A stretch of 37,900 nucleotides of DNA from Cellulomonas sp. B6 (lineage in GTDB: Bacteria; Actinomycetota; Actinomycetes; Actinomycetales; Cellulomonadaceae), in contig NZ_LNTD01000188.1 in assembly GCF_001462455.1 (NCBI RefSeq), positions 1 to 37,900 on the forward strand, read 5' to 3'. Shown in pieces: positions 15,544 to 23,640 of the stretch. Every line of letters begins with the position of its first letter. Position 1 is the stretch's first letter. Position numbers and translations under genes: made by a program. Below the pieces are notes generated by a model that saw nothing but the letters and a program-made list of their open reading frames with translations, was not told the DNA's origin and ran no database searches.

Positions 15544-15571
15544 GCCGTGCCGCGCACCCGCGGGGCACGGC
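15544..15571 (+). promoter_or_regulatory. Hairpin in the DUF177 leader
   Basis: Arms GCCGTGCC (15544-15551) and GGCACGGC (15564-15571), extended inside by GCG/CGC around a CACC loop, form a stable stem that ends 21 nt before the GTG at 15593 and just upstream of its AGGGG ribosome binding site. It could influence translation of the operon. Confidence 0.45.
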
Positions 15572-15592
15572 CGGGAACGAGGGGAACGGACC

Positions 15593-16171
15593 GTGCGCCC
15601 ATCCCACCTCGATCCCCGCTCGCCGTTCGTGCTCGAGACACACGAGCTCGGCCGACGTCCGGGATCGATGCGGACGGTGCAGCGGACGGTCGCGGCGCCC
15701 GACGAGCTCGGCAGCGGCATGATCGGCATCCCCTCCGGGAGCGACCTCGAGCTGGACCTGCGGCTCGAGGCGGTCATGGAGGGGGTCCTGGTCACCGGTT
15801 CGATCCGCGGCGAGGCCGTCGGGGAGTGCGTGCGGTGCCTGGAGAAGGTCGTCGAGCCTGTCGATGCGCCGATCCAGGAGCTGTACGTCTACCCTGAGCG
15901 GGCGCAGGCCGCGGTCGCGAGCGGGGACGACGACGACGAGGACGTGCGTGAGCTGGAGGGCGACCTGGTCGACCTCGAGCCCGCGCTCCGGGACTCGGTC
16001 GTCCCGACGCTGCCGTTCCGGCCCCTGTGCCGGCCGGACTGCCCGGGCCTGTGCTCGCAGTGCGGTGCACGGCTCGCGGACGACCCGGACCACACGCACG
16101 ACATGATCGACCCCCGGTGGGCGGCCCTCGGCGGCCTGGCGGGTTCTGACGACGAGAAGAGAGAGAGCTGA
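15593..16171 (+). CDS. DUF177 (YceD-family) protein
   Basis: 192-residue protein of the family linked to 50S/23S rRNA biogenesis and almost always encoded next to rpmF. It contains the internal CVRCLEKV pair (near residue 82) and a C-terminal cysteine cluster CRPDCPGLCSQCG (near 147-159) that could bind zinc, with an Asp/Glu-rich segment (GDDDDEDVRELEGD) between. The GTG at 15593 is chosen because it follows a ribosome binding site and the leader hairpin; the frame upstream overlaps the promoter. rpmF starts 2 nt after the stop. Confidence 0.93.
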   Translation: MRPSHLDPRSPFVLETHELGRRPGSMRTVQRTVAAPDELGSGMIGIPSGSDLELDLRLEAVMEGVLVTGSIRGEAVGECVRCLEKVVEPVDAPIQELYVYPERAQAAVASGDDDDEDVRELEGDLVDLEPALRDSVVPTLPFRPLCRPDCPGLCSQCGARLADDPDHTHDMIDPRWAALGGLAGSDDEKRES

Positions 16172-16173
16172 CC

Positions 16174-16371
16174 GTGGCGGTTCCGAAGCGCAAGATGTCG
16201 CGCAGCAACACCCGTGCGCGTCGGTCGCAGTGGAAGACCACTGCCACGACGCTCACCACCTGCCCCCAGTGCAAGTCGCAGACGCGGCCGCACGTGGCGT
16301 GCCCGACGTGCGGTGCGTACAACGGCCGTCGCTACGTCGAGGCCGTGCGCAGCGAGCACGAGGCCGTCTGA
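16174..16371 (+). CDS. rpmF: 50S ribosomal protein L32
   Basis: 65-residue large-subunit protein beginning [20 protein letters not shown], with zinc ribbon cysteines in [10 protein letters not shown] and [10 protein letters not shown] (two CxxC pairs). This is the zinc-binding housekeeping form. GTG start 2 nt after DUF177; cotranscribed with it and with rnc and mutM. Confidence 0.97.
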   Translation: MAVPKRKMSRSNTRARRSQWKTTATTLTTCPQCKSQTRPHVACPTCGAYNGRRYVEAVRSEHEAV

Positions 16372-16417
16372 CCTTCGCGGCCACGATGACCGGCACACCC
16401 GTCGACACCGGCGTCGC

Positions 16418-17191
16418 GTGAGCACGGCAGCGCAGTCGCTCCTCGAGAAGCTCGGGGTCCACCTGGACCCCGAGCTTCTCGTGCTCGCCCTGACGCACCG
16501 GTCGTTCGCGCACGAGGCCGGGGGCATCCCGACCAACGAGCGCCTCGAGTTCCTGGGCGACACCGTCCTGGGCCTCGTCGTCACCGAGCACCTGTACCGG
16601 GCGCACCCGGCGCAGTCCGAGGGTGACCTGGCCAAGATGCGCGCCGCGACCGTGTCGCAGCGCGCCCTCGCGCACGTCGCGCGCGAGCTCGACCTGGGCA
16701 GCTACGTGCTGCTCGGCAAGGGTGAGCTCGCGACGGGCGGCAAGGACAAGGACTCGATCCTGTCCGACACGCTCGAGGCGATCTTCGGGGCCGTCTACCT
16801 CTCGCACGGGCTCGAGCCCGCGCGAGAGCTCGTCGACCGGCTCGTCAGCCCGACCCTCGCCGCCGCGGCGGGGCTCGGTGCGGGGCTGGACTGGAAGACG
16901 TCGCTGCAGGAGCTCTCGGCCCAGCTGGGCCTGGGAGCGCCGTCGTACGACGTGACGGGCGAGGGCCCTGACCACGCCCGCACGTTCACGGCGCACGCGG
17001 TCGTGGGCGGCGAGGTGCGCGGCAGCGGCGTGGGCAGCGCCAAGAAGATCGCCGAGCAGGAGGCCGCCGCGGCGGCGTACGCGACGCTGACAGCGCTGCG
17101 TGACGGCACGACCTCGGACGACCCGACGTCGCACGACGCGAGGGCGGACGGATCGACGTCGCACCACGCACGCGCGGCCGACGCCGGCTGA
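16418..17191 (+). CDS. rnc: Ribonuclease III
   Basis: Endonuclease that cuts double-stranded RNA, needed for rRNA processing and mRNA turnover. The 257-residue protein has the catalytic signature [13 protein letters not shown] at 40-52 with acidic residues Glu44, Asp48, Asp117 and Glu120, followed by a dsRNA-binding domain (about 152-222; [32 protein letters not shown]). A 30-residue C-terminal tail ([14 protein letters not shown]...) looks disordered and contains an internal duplication. The GTG start is inferred from the family N-terminus. A 38-nt perfect inverted repeat occupies codons 10-22 (see separate feature). mutM starts 1 nt after the stop. Confidence 0.96.
   Translation: MSTAAQSLLEKLGVHLDPELLVLALTHRSFAHEAGGIPTNERLEFLGDTVLGLVVTEHLYRAHPAQSEGDLAKMRAATVSQRALAHVARELDLGSYVLLGKGELATGGKDKDSILSDTLEAIFGAVYLSHGLEPARELVDRLVSPTLAAAAGLGAGLDWKTSLQELSAQLGLGAPSYDVTGEGPDHARTFTAHAVVGGEVRGSGVGSAKKIAEQEAAAAAYATLTALRDGTTSDDPTSHDARADGSTSHHARAADAG
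16446..16483 (+). promoter_or_regulatory. Perfect 18-bp-arm hairpin inside rnc codons 10-22
   Basis: Arms CGAGAAGCTCGGGGTCCA (16446-16463) and TGGACCCCGAGCTTCTCG (16466-16483) are exact reverse complements separated by only CC; in RNA about 17 pairs would form around a 4-nt loop. It begins 28 nt after the start codon. A helix this long and perfect is an ideal RNase III target, so it may be an autoregulatory cleavage site or translational control element for rnc. Confidence 0.7.
17125..17184 (+). repeat. Imperfect 30-bp duplication in the rnc tail
   Basis: Two units (17125-17154 and 17155-17184) share GACGTCGCAC and further matches, encoding [10 protein letters not shown] and [10 protein letters not shown] in the disordered C-terminus of RNase III. 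Confidence 0.6.
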
Positions 17192-17192
17192 C

Positions 17193-18173
17193 GTGCCGGA
17201 GCTGCCCGAGGTCGAGACCGTCCGCGACGGCCTCGCGCGTCATGTGCTGGGCCGCACGGTGTCGGCCGTCCACGTGCACCGCGACTACTCGGTGCGCCGG
17301 CACGAGGGCGGTCCGAAGGACTTCGCCGCGCGCCTGACGGGCCGACGCCTCGACGCCGCGGTGCGGCGCGGCAAGTTCCTGTGGCTGCTCCTCGACGAGG
17401 GCCCCGGGCGTGGCGACGACGCGCTCCTGGCGCACCTCGGCATGAGCGGGCAGCTCCTGGTCCGCGGCCCCGCGGCGCGCGTCGACCCCGACGCGCCCGG
17501 CGAGCTCTGCGGCCCCGACCCTGTCGCGGCCCCGGGGCCCGGTGGCTGGGTCGACCACCCCCACCTGCGTGTGCGGCTCGAGCTCGACGACGGCTCCGCG
17601 CTCGACTTCGTCGACCAGCGCACGTTCGGGCACCTCGCGGTGCCCGACCTCGTCGCGACGCCGGACGGTGCGGCCGGCGGGCTCGGGTCCGCCCGCGCGG
17701 TCGTCCCGGCGCCCGTCGCGCACATCGCGCGCGACCTGCTCGACCCGGCGGTGGACCGCGCGGCGCTCGTCGAGGCGGTGCGGGCACGCCGCACCGAGCT
17801 CAAGCGGGCGCTGCTCGACCAGACGCTCGTGTCCGGGGTCGGCAACATCTACGCGGACGAGGCGCTGTGGCGCGCACGGCTGCACGGCGCGCGGCCGACG
17901 GCGACGGCGCGCCGCACCGAGGTCGGACGGCTGCTCGACGCGGCCGCCGAGGTGATGACCGAGGCGCTCGCGCAGGGCGGCACGAGCTTCGACGCGCTGT
18001 ACGTCAACGTCAACGGCGCGTCCGGGTACTTCGACCGCTCGCTCGCGGTCTACGGGCAGGAGGGGCGTCCGTGCCGGCGCTGCGGCACGCTCGTGCGGCG
18101 CGACGCGTTCGCCAACCGGTCGTCGTTCACGTGCCCGGTGTGCCAGCCACGCCCGCGTCCGCGACGCACCTGA
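17193..18173 (+). CDS. mutM: Formamidopyrimidine-DNA glycosylase
   Basis: Base-excision repair enzyme that removes 8-oxoguanine and formamidopyrimidines, with AP-lyase activity. The 326-residue protein starts [10 protein letters not shown] after the initiator, giving the catalytic proline and Glu3, has a beta-F lysine region ([13 protein letters not shown] near 57), the H2TH segment ([18 protein letters not shown] near 210), and a C-terminal zinc finger [25 protein letters not shown] with the last pair CPVC. It is 30-40 residues longer than the E. coli enzyme because of an insert near 90-125 ([16 protein letters not shown]...). GTG start 1 nt after rnc; rnc-mutM adjacency is conserved. Confidence 0.96.
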   Translation: MPELPEVETVRDGLARHVLGRTVSAVHVHRDYSVRRHEGGPKDFAARLTGRRLDAAVRRGKFLWLLLDEGPGRGDDALLAHLGMSGQLLVRGPAARVDPDAPGELCGPDPVAAPGPGGWVDHPHLRVRLELDDGSALDFVDQRTFGHLAVPDLVATPDGAAGGLGSARAVVPAPVAHIARDLLDPAVDRAALVEAVRARRTELKRALLDQTLVSGVGNIYADEALWRARLHGARPTATARRTEVGRLLDAAAEVMTEALAQGGTSFDALYVNVNGASGYFDRSLAVYGQEGRPCRRCGTLVRRDAFANRSSFTCPVCQPRPRPRRT

Positions 18174-18223
18174 CGCTCGCGGTCCGCCGTGCCACCCCGT
18201 CCCGACGTCCGGGCCCCGTGGCG

Positions 18224-19168
18224 TCAGCGGGGCACCACGTTGCGCAGCGGCTCGCCGGCGACGAACCGCGCGACGTTGTCCGCGACGAGGTCCTGCCACC
18301 CGACCGGTCGGCCCCCGGCCGCGTGCGGGCTGACCAGCACGCGCGGCTCGTCCCACAGCGGCGAGCCCGCGGGCAGCGGCTCGGTCTCGAACACGTCGAG
18401 CGCCGCCCCCGCGACGGCCCCGGCGCGGACGGCCGCCAGGAGCGCCGCCTCGTCGAGCGTCGTGCCGCGCCCGGCGTTGACGACCCACGCTCGCGACGGC
18501 AGCAGGTCCAGCACGCGCGCCCCGATCGCGTGCCGCGTGGCGTCGAGCGCGGGCAGCAGGCCGATCAGCACGTCGGTGCGTGGCAGCAGCTCGGCCAGCG
18601 ACTCGGGCGCGACCACGTGGTACCCGTGACGTTCGCCCGCCGTGGTCGCGACGCCCGTGACCCGCGCGCCCAGGCCCGTGAGCAGCGGCGCCAGGCGTGC
18701 GGCGATCGAGCCGAAGCCCCACACCGTGACCTGCGCACCCACGAGCGTGCGGACCTCGCCCGGCGGGTGCAGCGGCTGCAGGCCACCGAGCTCGTGCGCC
18801 CACCGGTGCTCGGCCTGGGCCCGCAGCAGTTCCGGCACGCGGCGCACGCACGCGAGCGTGAGCGCGAGCACGTGCTCGGCCACGGTCGCGTCGTGCAGCC
18901 CGCGCCCGTTGGTGACGACGGCCCCGGCCGCGAAACCGGCCGCGAGGACCGCGTCCGGGCCGGCCGCGAGCGTCTGCACCCAGCGCAGCCGCGGCGCGGC
19001 GGCGGCCAGCTCGCGCAGCCGGTCGGCGGGGTTCCCCCACACGACCAGCGCGTCGGCGTGCGCGGCGTCCGCGGGCGGCGGCGCGTCGACGTCGTACGGC
19101 ACGACGCGCACGCCGTGGGGGACGCGCGGCGCGCCGTCGACGGAACGGGGGAGGAGGATCGTGGTCAC
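18224..19168 (-). CDS. D-isomer-specific 2-hydroxyacid dehydrogenase
   Basis: NAD(P)-dependent oxidoreductase of 314 residues, substrate unknown. The Rossmann loop TVWGFGSIAARLAPLL is near residue 149, followed by the catalytic arginine in VNAGRGTTLDEAAL (near 232), glutamate in DVFETEPLP (near 258) and histidine in VSPHAAGG (near 282). Short N-terminal substrate domain, as in the GhrA/PhdH-like group. GTG start has no ribosome binding site and lies 18 bp from the divergent response regulator start, so both are probably leaderless. A hairpin-like GCCCCG/CGGGGC pair flanks its stop codon. A link to redox or fermentation with the neighbouring regulator is possible but not shown. Confidence 0.9.
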   Translation of the reverse strand: MTTILLPRSVDGAPRVPHGVRVVPYDVDAPPPADAAHADALVVWGNPADRLRELAAAAPRLRWVQTLAAGPDAVLAAGFAAGAVVTNGRGLHDATVAEHVLALTLACVRRVPELLRAQAEHRWAHELGGLQPLHPPGEVRTLVGAQVTVWGFGSIAARLAPLLTGLGARVTGVATTAGERHGYHVVAPESLAELLPRTDVLIGLLPALDATRHAIGARVLDLLPSRAWVVNAGRGTTLDEAALLAAVRAGAVAGAALDVFETEPLPAGSPLWDEPRVLVSPHAAGGRPVGWQDLVADNVARFVAGEPLRNVVPR

Positions 19169-19186
19169 GGTCGATACGATGCCATC
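19169..19186. promoter_or_regulatory. 18-bp divergent spacer with overlapping -10 elements
   Basis: On the plus strand TACGAT (19175-19180) is followed by 6 nt and the GTG of the response regulator. On the minus strand CATCGT (19181-19176) lies 7 nt before the GTG of the dehydrogenase. The two candidate -10 elements overlap, so one short sequence may drive both leaderless genes. Confidence 0.5.
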
Positions 19187-19879
19187 GTGTCAGCCACGAG
19201 CCAGTCGACGCCTGCGCCCGGTCCGGGCGCCCGCACGGCACCCATCTCCGTCATGATCGTCGACGACCACGAGGTCGTCCGCCGCGGCATCGCCGAGGTC
19301 GTCGAGCGCACCGACGGCATGACCGTCGTCGCCGAGGCCGGGTCGGTCGCCGACGGCGTCCGCCGCGCCACGCTCGTGCGGCCGCAGGTCATGCTGGTCG
19401 ACCTGCAGCTGCCCGACGGCACCGGCATCGACCTCATGCGGGCCGTCAAGGAGACGCTGCCCACCGCGCGTGCGATCGTCCTGACGTCGTTCGACGACGA
19501 CGACGCGCTCGCCGCCGCGCTCGACGCGGGCGCGTCGGCGTACCTGCTCAAGAGCGTGCGGGGCGCCGAGATCACCGACGTGATCCGCGCGGTCGCCGCG
19601 GGTCGCACGCTGCTCGACGACCGTACGGTCGCGCGCCGCCGCGCGGGCCACGAGGACCCGACCGAGAGCCTGACGCCCAGCGAGCTGCGCGTGCTCGACC
19701 TCATCGGCGAGGGGCTGTCGAACCGCGAGATCGCGGAGCGGCTCGGGGTCGCGGAGAAGACCGTGAAGAACCACATCACGTCGCTGCTCGCCAAGATGGG
19801 CCTGCAGCGGCGCACGCAGGTCGCCGCGTGGGTCGCCTCCCGCAAGAACTCCGGCTGGCGGGCCGAGCCCGGCCACTGA
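19187..19879 (+). CDS. NarL/DosR-family response regulator
   Basis: 230-residue two-component regulator. Receiver domain 21-140: acidic pair Asp26/Asp27, phospho-acceptor Asp72 in MLVDLQLPDGTG, Thr100 in VLTSFDD, Lys122 in LLKSVRG. LuxR-type HTH 161-218: LTPSELRVLDLIGEGLSNREIAERLGVAEKTVKNH. The recognition helix KTVKN and following LLAKMGLQRRTQ match mycobacterial DosR/DevR closely, where these Lys and Asn residues contact GGGAC half-sites. The N-terminal 20 residues are disordered. GTG start sits 6 nt behind TACGAT (leaderless). It converges on the DosS-like kinase across a 111-bp gap holding a terminator; they very likely form a pair. Confidence 0.92.
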   Translation: MSATSQSTPAPGPGARTAPISVMIVDDHEVVRRGIAEVVERTDGMTVVAEAGSVADGVRRATLVRPQVMLVDLQLPDGTGIDLMRAVKETLPTARAIVLTSFDDDDALAAALDAGASAYLLKSVRGAEITDVIRAVAAGRTLLDDRTVARRRAGHEDPTESLTPSELRVLDLIGEGLSNREIAERLGVAEKTVKNHITSLLAKMGLQRRTQVAAWVASRKNSGWRAEPGH

Positions 19880-19898
19880 GCCGCCGGCCACCCCTGCT

Positions 19899-19925
19899 GC
19901 CACCTCACGACCGCCACCTCACGAC
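19899..19925. repeat. Direct repeat GCCACCTCACGAC x2
   Basis: The 13-mer GCCACCTCACGAC occurs at 19899-19911 and again at 19913-19925, period 14, just before the terminator between the regulator and kinase genes. No function assigned. Confidence 0.6.
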
Positions 19926-19953
19926 GCGCCGGGCCTCACCGCCCGGCGCGTCG
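19922..19953. terminator. Bidirectional terminator between response regulator and kinase genes
   Basis: Perfect 13-bp stem CGACGCGCCGGGC / GCCCGGCGCGTCG with a 6-nt loop (CTCACC), located between converging genes. Likely ends both the regulator transcript and the cyd-kinase operon. Confidence 0.75.
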
Positions 19954-19990
19954 CCGCGTCCGGGGTGCGCCCGGCGGTCGGCGCCCTCCG

Positions 19991-21760
19991 TCATGCCAGC
20001 GGCGCCTGCCACGTCAGCAGCGTGCCCGTGCCGCTCGGCGCGACGCCGAGGCTGAACGAGCCGCCGTGCTGCCGCGCCCGCGACGCGAGGTTGCCGGTCC
20101 CGGAGCTGCGTTCGCGGTCGGTCGACACGCCCACGCCGTCGTCCTCGACGTCGACGGTCACCGACCCGGTGTGGCCCGACCCGCGGACGCTCACGCACAC
20201 GCCCACGGACGACGCGTGCGCGTGCCGTGCGGCGTTGGCCAGGCCCTCGCGGACGACAGCGACGACGTCGTCGGTGAGCTCCTGCTCGAGGCGCTCGTCG
20301 ATGCGGTCCTCGCCCTCGCCGTCGCCGGGCGTGAGCACCTCGCCGTCGAGCGAGAGCACGAGCGACGGTGCGAACCCCAGGCCGGTGCGCGCCAGCGAGG
20401 TCTCGCGACGCAGGCGCTCGACCAGGCCCGTCGCGGCGTCGGGGTCGCGCAGCGCGTACACGATCTGGCGGATCTCCCGCACCGAGCTGTCCACGTTGTC
20501 GAGCGCCTCCTCGACGATGCTCGTCAGCTCGTGCGCGTCGACGCCGCGCGCCGAGCGGCGCCGCACGGTCTCGAGCTGCATGCCGGTCGCGAACAGCTGC
20601 TGGATCGCCAGGTCGTGCAGGTCGCGCGCGATGCGCTCGCGCTCGTCGAGCAGCGCCGCGAGGTCCTGCGCGTGCCGCGCCTCGGCCAGGACGTAGGCGA
20701 GCGCCGCCTGGGCGGCGAACGACTCGGCGGTCGCGAGGTCGCTCTCGTCGAACGGGGTCCGGCCGATGCGGCGCAGCAGCAGCAGCACGCCGACGCCGCG
20801 CCCGGAGGAGTGCAGCGGCGCGAACATCGCCGGTCCGAACGCGCGCATCTCCTCGAGCTTGACCGTGCGCGACGCGCTCAGCGACGGGGTGAGCAGCCCG
20901 TGGCCCTCCTCGAGGACCGTCCACGCGCGCCCGCCGCGCGGCATGACCAGACCCGTGAGGACGTCGGCCTGGTAGCCGTCCGCGAGCTCGAGGTACAGCT
21001 CGCCGCCCAGGCCGGGCAGCGCCAGCGCCGCGGTGTCGGCGCCCGCGACCTCACGTGCCGTGCGCGCGACGTGCTCGAGGGCGTCCTCCTCGTCGACGCC
21101 CTCGAGCAGCATCGTGGTGATGTCCTGCCCGGCCTGCAGCCAGTGCTCGCGGCGCTCGGCCTCGGCGTAGAGCTGCGCGTTCGCGATCGCGACCCCGGCG
21201 GCGGCGGCGAGCGCGACGACCATGGACTCGTCGGTGTCGGTGAACGAGCCGCCCTCGACCTTCTCCGACAGGTACAGCTGGCCGTACACGTGCTCGCCGA
21301 CCTTGACCGACGCGCCGAGGAACGAACCCATCGGCGGGTGGGCGCTCGGCCAGCCCTGGAACGCGCGATGCTGCGTGAGGTCGTCGAGGCGCAGCGCGCC
21401 CTCGAGCGGGATCTGCCCGAGCACGCCCTCGGCGTGCGGGGGGCGGCGCAGCATGCGCGCGACCGCGGTGGGGATGCCCGTGTAGACGAACGTCGTGGAC
21501 GCGCCCTGGTCGTCGAGCACGTTGATCGCGCCGTAGCGCGCCCCGGTGAGCTCGGCGCTGACCTGCACGAAGCGGTCGAGCACCGTCGTGAGGTCGAGCT
21601 GCCCGGCGACCGCGAGGATCGCCCCGAGCAGGTCGGTCAGCGCGTCCCCGGTCAGGGGTGCGGGCGACGGCCGGTCGACGAGCACCCCCCGCTGGAACGG
21701 CGCCCCCGCGACGAGCGGCGACCCCGCCACCTCGCGCATCTCTCCCCGGTGCTCGCTCAC
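19991..21760 (-). CDS. DosS/DevS-like GAF sensor histidine kinase, last gene of the cyd operon
   Basis: 589-residue soluble kinase without membrane segments. GAF-A (about 55-200) contains HPPMGSFLG with His141 at the place of the proximal heme ligand of mycobacterial DosS/DosT, followed by a DosS-like YLSEKVEGGSFTDTDE. GAF-B is about 220-360. The HisKA_3 helix ERERIARDLHDLAIQQLF has phospho-acceptor His382. The ATPase domain (about 490-589) has REGLANAARHA, DVEDDGVGV and GTGNLASRARQHGG. The GTG start overlaps the cydC stop as GTGA with GGAG upstream, so it is translated with the oxidase operon. By similarity it senses O2, NO/CO or redox and should phosphorylate the regulator at 19187. Confidence 0.9.
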   Translation of the reverse strand: MSEHRGEMREVAGSPLVAGAPFQRGVLVDRPSPAPLTGDALTDLLGAILAVAGQLDLTTVLDRFVQVSAELTGARYGAINVLDDQGASTTFVYTGIPTAVARMLRRPPHAEGVLGQIPLEGALRLDDLTQHRAFQGWPSAHPPMGSFLGASVKVGEHVYGQLYLSEKVEGGSFTDTDESMVVALAAAAGVAIANAQLYAEAERREHWLQAGQDITTMLLEGVDEEDALEHVARTAREVAGADTAALALPGLGGELYLELADGYQADVLTGLVMPRGGRAWTVLEEGHGLLTPSLSASRTVKLEEMRAFGPAMFAPLHSSGRGVGVLLLLRRIGRTPFDESDLATAESFAAQAALAYVLAEARHAQDLAALLDERERIARDLHDLAIQQLFATGMQLETVRRRSARGVDAHELTSIVEEALDNVDSSVREIRQIVYALRDPDAATGLVERLRRETSLARTGLGFAPSLVLSLDGEVLTPGDGEGEDRIDERLEQELTDDVVAVVREGLANAARHAHASSVGVCVSVRGSGHTGSVTVDVEDDGVGVSTDRERSSGTGNLASRARQHGGSFSLGVAPSGTGTLLTWQAPLA

Positions 21761-23640
21761 GTCTGCTCCCGCTCCTCGGCCCGCACCGCCTCACCGTAGC
21801 CCGGCACGTGGTCCACGAGGTGCGCGTGCGTGCCGCGCGCCGCGACCTGCCCACCCGTGACCCACAGCACCTCGTCGGCCGTGGCCAGAGACGTCAGGCG
21901 GTGGCTCACGACCACCAGGCCGCGTGGCGTGCCGTCGCGGGTGGCCGGTGCGTGCCACAGCGCGTCGAGCACCGCGTCGGCGGTCGTGGGGTCGAGGTGC
22001 TCGCCGGGCTCGTCGACGAGCAGCAGCGGCGCGTCGGACAGCAGCGCGCGCGCGAGGAGCAGGCGGCGGCGCTCGCCGCCCGAGACGGTGCGCGCGTCCG
22101 AGCCCAGCACGGTGTCGAGGCCGTCGGGCAGGCCCTCGAGCCACGCCCCCAGGCCCGTGCGGGCCAGCGCGGACCGCGCCTCCTCGGGCGTGACGTCGCC
22201 GCGCGCGACGCGCAGGTTCTCGAGCACCGACGTGCCGAACACGTGCGCGTCCTCACCGGTCACCACGACGCTGCGCACGACGGTCGCGCGGTCCGCCGTG
22301 CCGAGCGGGACGCCGTCGAGCGTCACGGTGCCGGCGACGGGCGCGAGGAGTCCCGCGAGGGTCAGGAGCAGCGTGGTCTTGCCCTCGCCGCTGGGACCGG
22401 CGACGGCCAGGCGCGAGCCCGGGGCGAGCCTCAGGTCGACGTCCGTGACGGCGGGGGGCCGCCCGGGCCAGCCGCACGCGAGGCCCCGTGCGACGAGCGT
22501 CGGGCCCGACGGATCGCCGGTGGGCGGCGGCGCCGGGACGTCACCGGGCTCCGGGGCGACCGCGCGTGCCGCGGCCGGTCGCTCGTCCGACCCGGCGGCG
22601 GCGTCGAGCAGCGCGAGGATCCGCGCCGCCGCGGCGCGTGAGCGCTGCACCTGCACCGCCGCGGCGGGCAGCAGCGAGGTCGCCTCGAACGCCGCGAGCG
22701 GCGTGAGCACGACCACCGCGAGCTCGACGGGGGCCAGCAGCCCTGCGCCGACCGCGGGGACGCCGGTCACGAGCGCGACGAGCACGGCCACCCCCACGGC
22801 GAGCTGCCCGATCCCCGCGGCGAGCGCGGCGGGGCGCGCACCGGCGTCAGCCGCCCGCGCGAGGTCGGCGTCGGCCGCGCGCAGCGCGTCGAGCTCGTGC
22901 GGCAGGCGCCCGGACACCGCGAGGGGACCCGCGTCGTCGAGCACGCCGAGCGAGGTCGCGCTCATGCGGGCGCGCGCCGCGACGCCGCGCTCCTCGGCGG
23001 TGCGTGCCCCGCGTGCCGACAGCCAGGGCGCGAGCACGCCCGCCGCGAGCAGGCAGAGCGCCAGCGCGAGGCCGGCCGGGGGCCAGAACAGCGCCATCGC
23101 GACGGAGGTGCCCACGCCGAGGGCTGCGGCGACGGCCGCGGGCAGCAGGCCGCGCACCACGACGTCGCCGACCGCGTCGACGTCCGCGCCGACGCGGGCC
23201 AGCAGGTCGCCGCGCCGCACCGCGAGCAGCGCCTGCGGGGAGCCGGCCGCGAGGCGGTCGTACAGCGTGGTGCGCAGCGTGGCCATGCCGCGCAGCGCGA
23301 CGTCGTGCGACACGAGGCGCTCGAGGTACCGCATGAGACCGCGGCCGATGCCGAACGCCCGCACGGCCACGGTCGCGACCGACAGCTGGAGCACGGGCGG
23401 CATCTGGGAGGCACGGGCGATGAGCCACGCGGACGCCGCCGCGAGCGCGACGGCCGAGCCGAGCGCGAGCGTTCCGAGCAGGACCGCGAGCGCGACGCGG
23501 CGCGGGTCCACGTCGAGCAGCCGCACGGCGCGGCGCAGCGTCCCGCGCGGGGGGCGCGTGCGCGCGGCGGTCGGTCCTGCCGCGGGCGGGGGAACGGCGA
23601 CGGGAGCCGCGACGGTCGCGGGGACGCGTGCGGCGCTCAC
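21757..23640 (-). CDS. cydC: Cysteine/glutathione ABC exporter subunit CydC
   Basis: Half of the CydDC heterodimer that exports thiols (and may carry heme) and is needed to assemble cytochrome bd. 627 residues: a Pro/Ala-rich N-terminal tail (about 1-35), six membrane helices (about 45-330), then the ATPase domain with Walker A GPSGEGKTTLL (near 415), signature VSGGERRRLLLARALL (near 520), Walker B LLLVDEP and D-loop GEHLD, and H-loop SHRLTS. GTG start overlaps the cydD stop as GTGA, and its stop overlaps the kinase start. The larger open frame upstream is a shadow of cydD. Confidence 0.94.
   Translation of the reverse strand: MSAARVPATVAAPVAVPPPAAGPTAARTRPPRGTLRRAVRLLDVDPRRVALAVLLGTLALGSAVALAAASAWLIARASQMPPVLQLSVATVAVRAFGIGRGLMRYLERLVSHDVALRGMATLRTTLYDRLAAGSPQALLAVRRGDLLARVGADVDAVGDVVVRGLLPAAVAAALGVGTSVAMALFWPPAGLALALCLLAAGVLAPWLSARGARTAEERGVAARARMSATSLGVLDDAGPLAVSGRLPHELDALRAADADLARAADAGARPAALAAGIGQLAVGVAVLVALVTGVPAVGAGLLAPVELAVVVLTPLAAFEATSLLPAAAVQVQRSRAAAARILALLDAAAGSDERPAAARAVAPEPGDVPAPPPTGDPSGPTLVARGLACGWPGRPPAVTDVDLRLAPGSRLAVAGPSGEGKTTLLLTLAGLLAPVAGTVTLDGVPLGTADRATVVRSVVVTGEDAHVFGTSVLENLRVARGDVTPEEARSALARTGLGAWLEGLPDGLDTVLGSDARTVSGGERRRLLLARALLSDAPLLLVDEPGEHLDPTTADAVLDALWHAPATRDGTPRGLVVVSHRLTSLATADEVLWVTGGQVAARGTHAHLVDHVPGYGEAVRAEEREQT

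Noticed and set aside
18213-18233. GCCCCG/CGGGGC hairpin around the dehydrogenase stop codon as a terminator
   Set aside because: Only 6 bp with a 9-nt loop overlapping coding sequence; too weak to call in DNA of this GC content.
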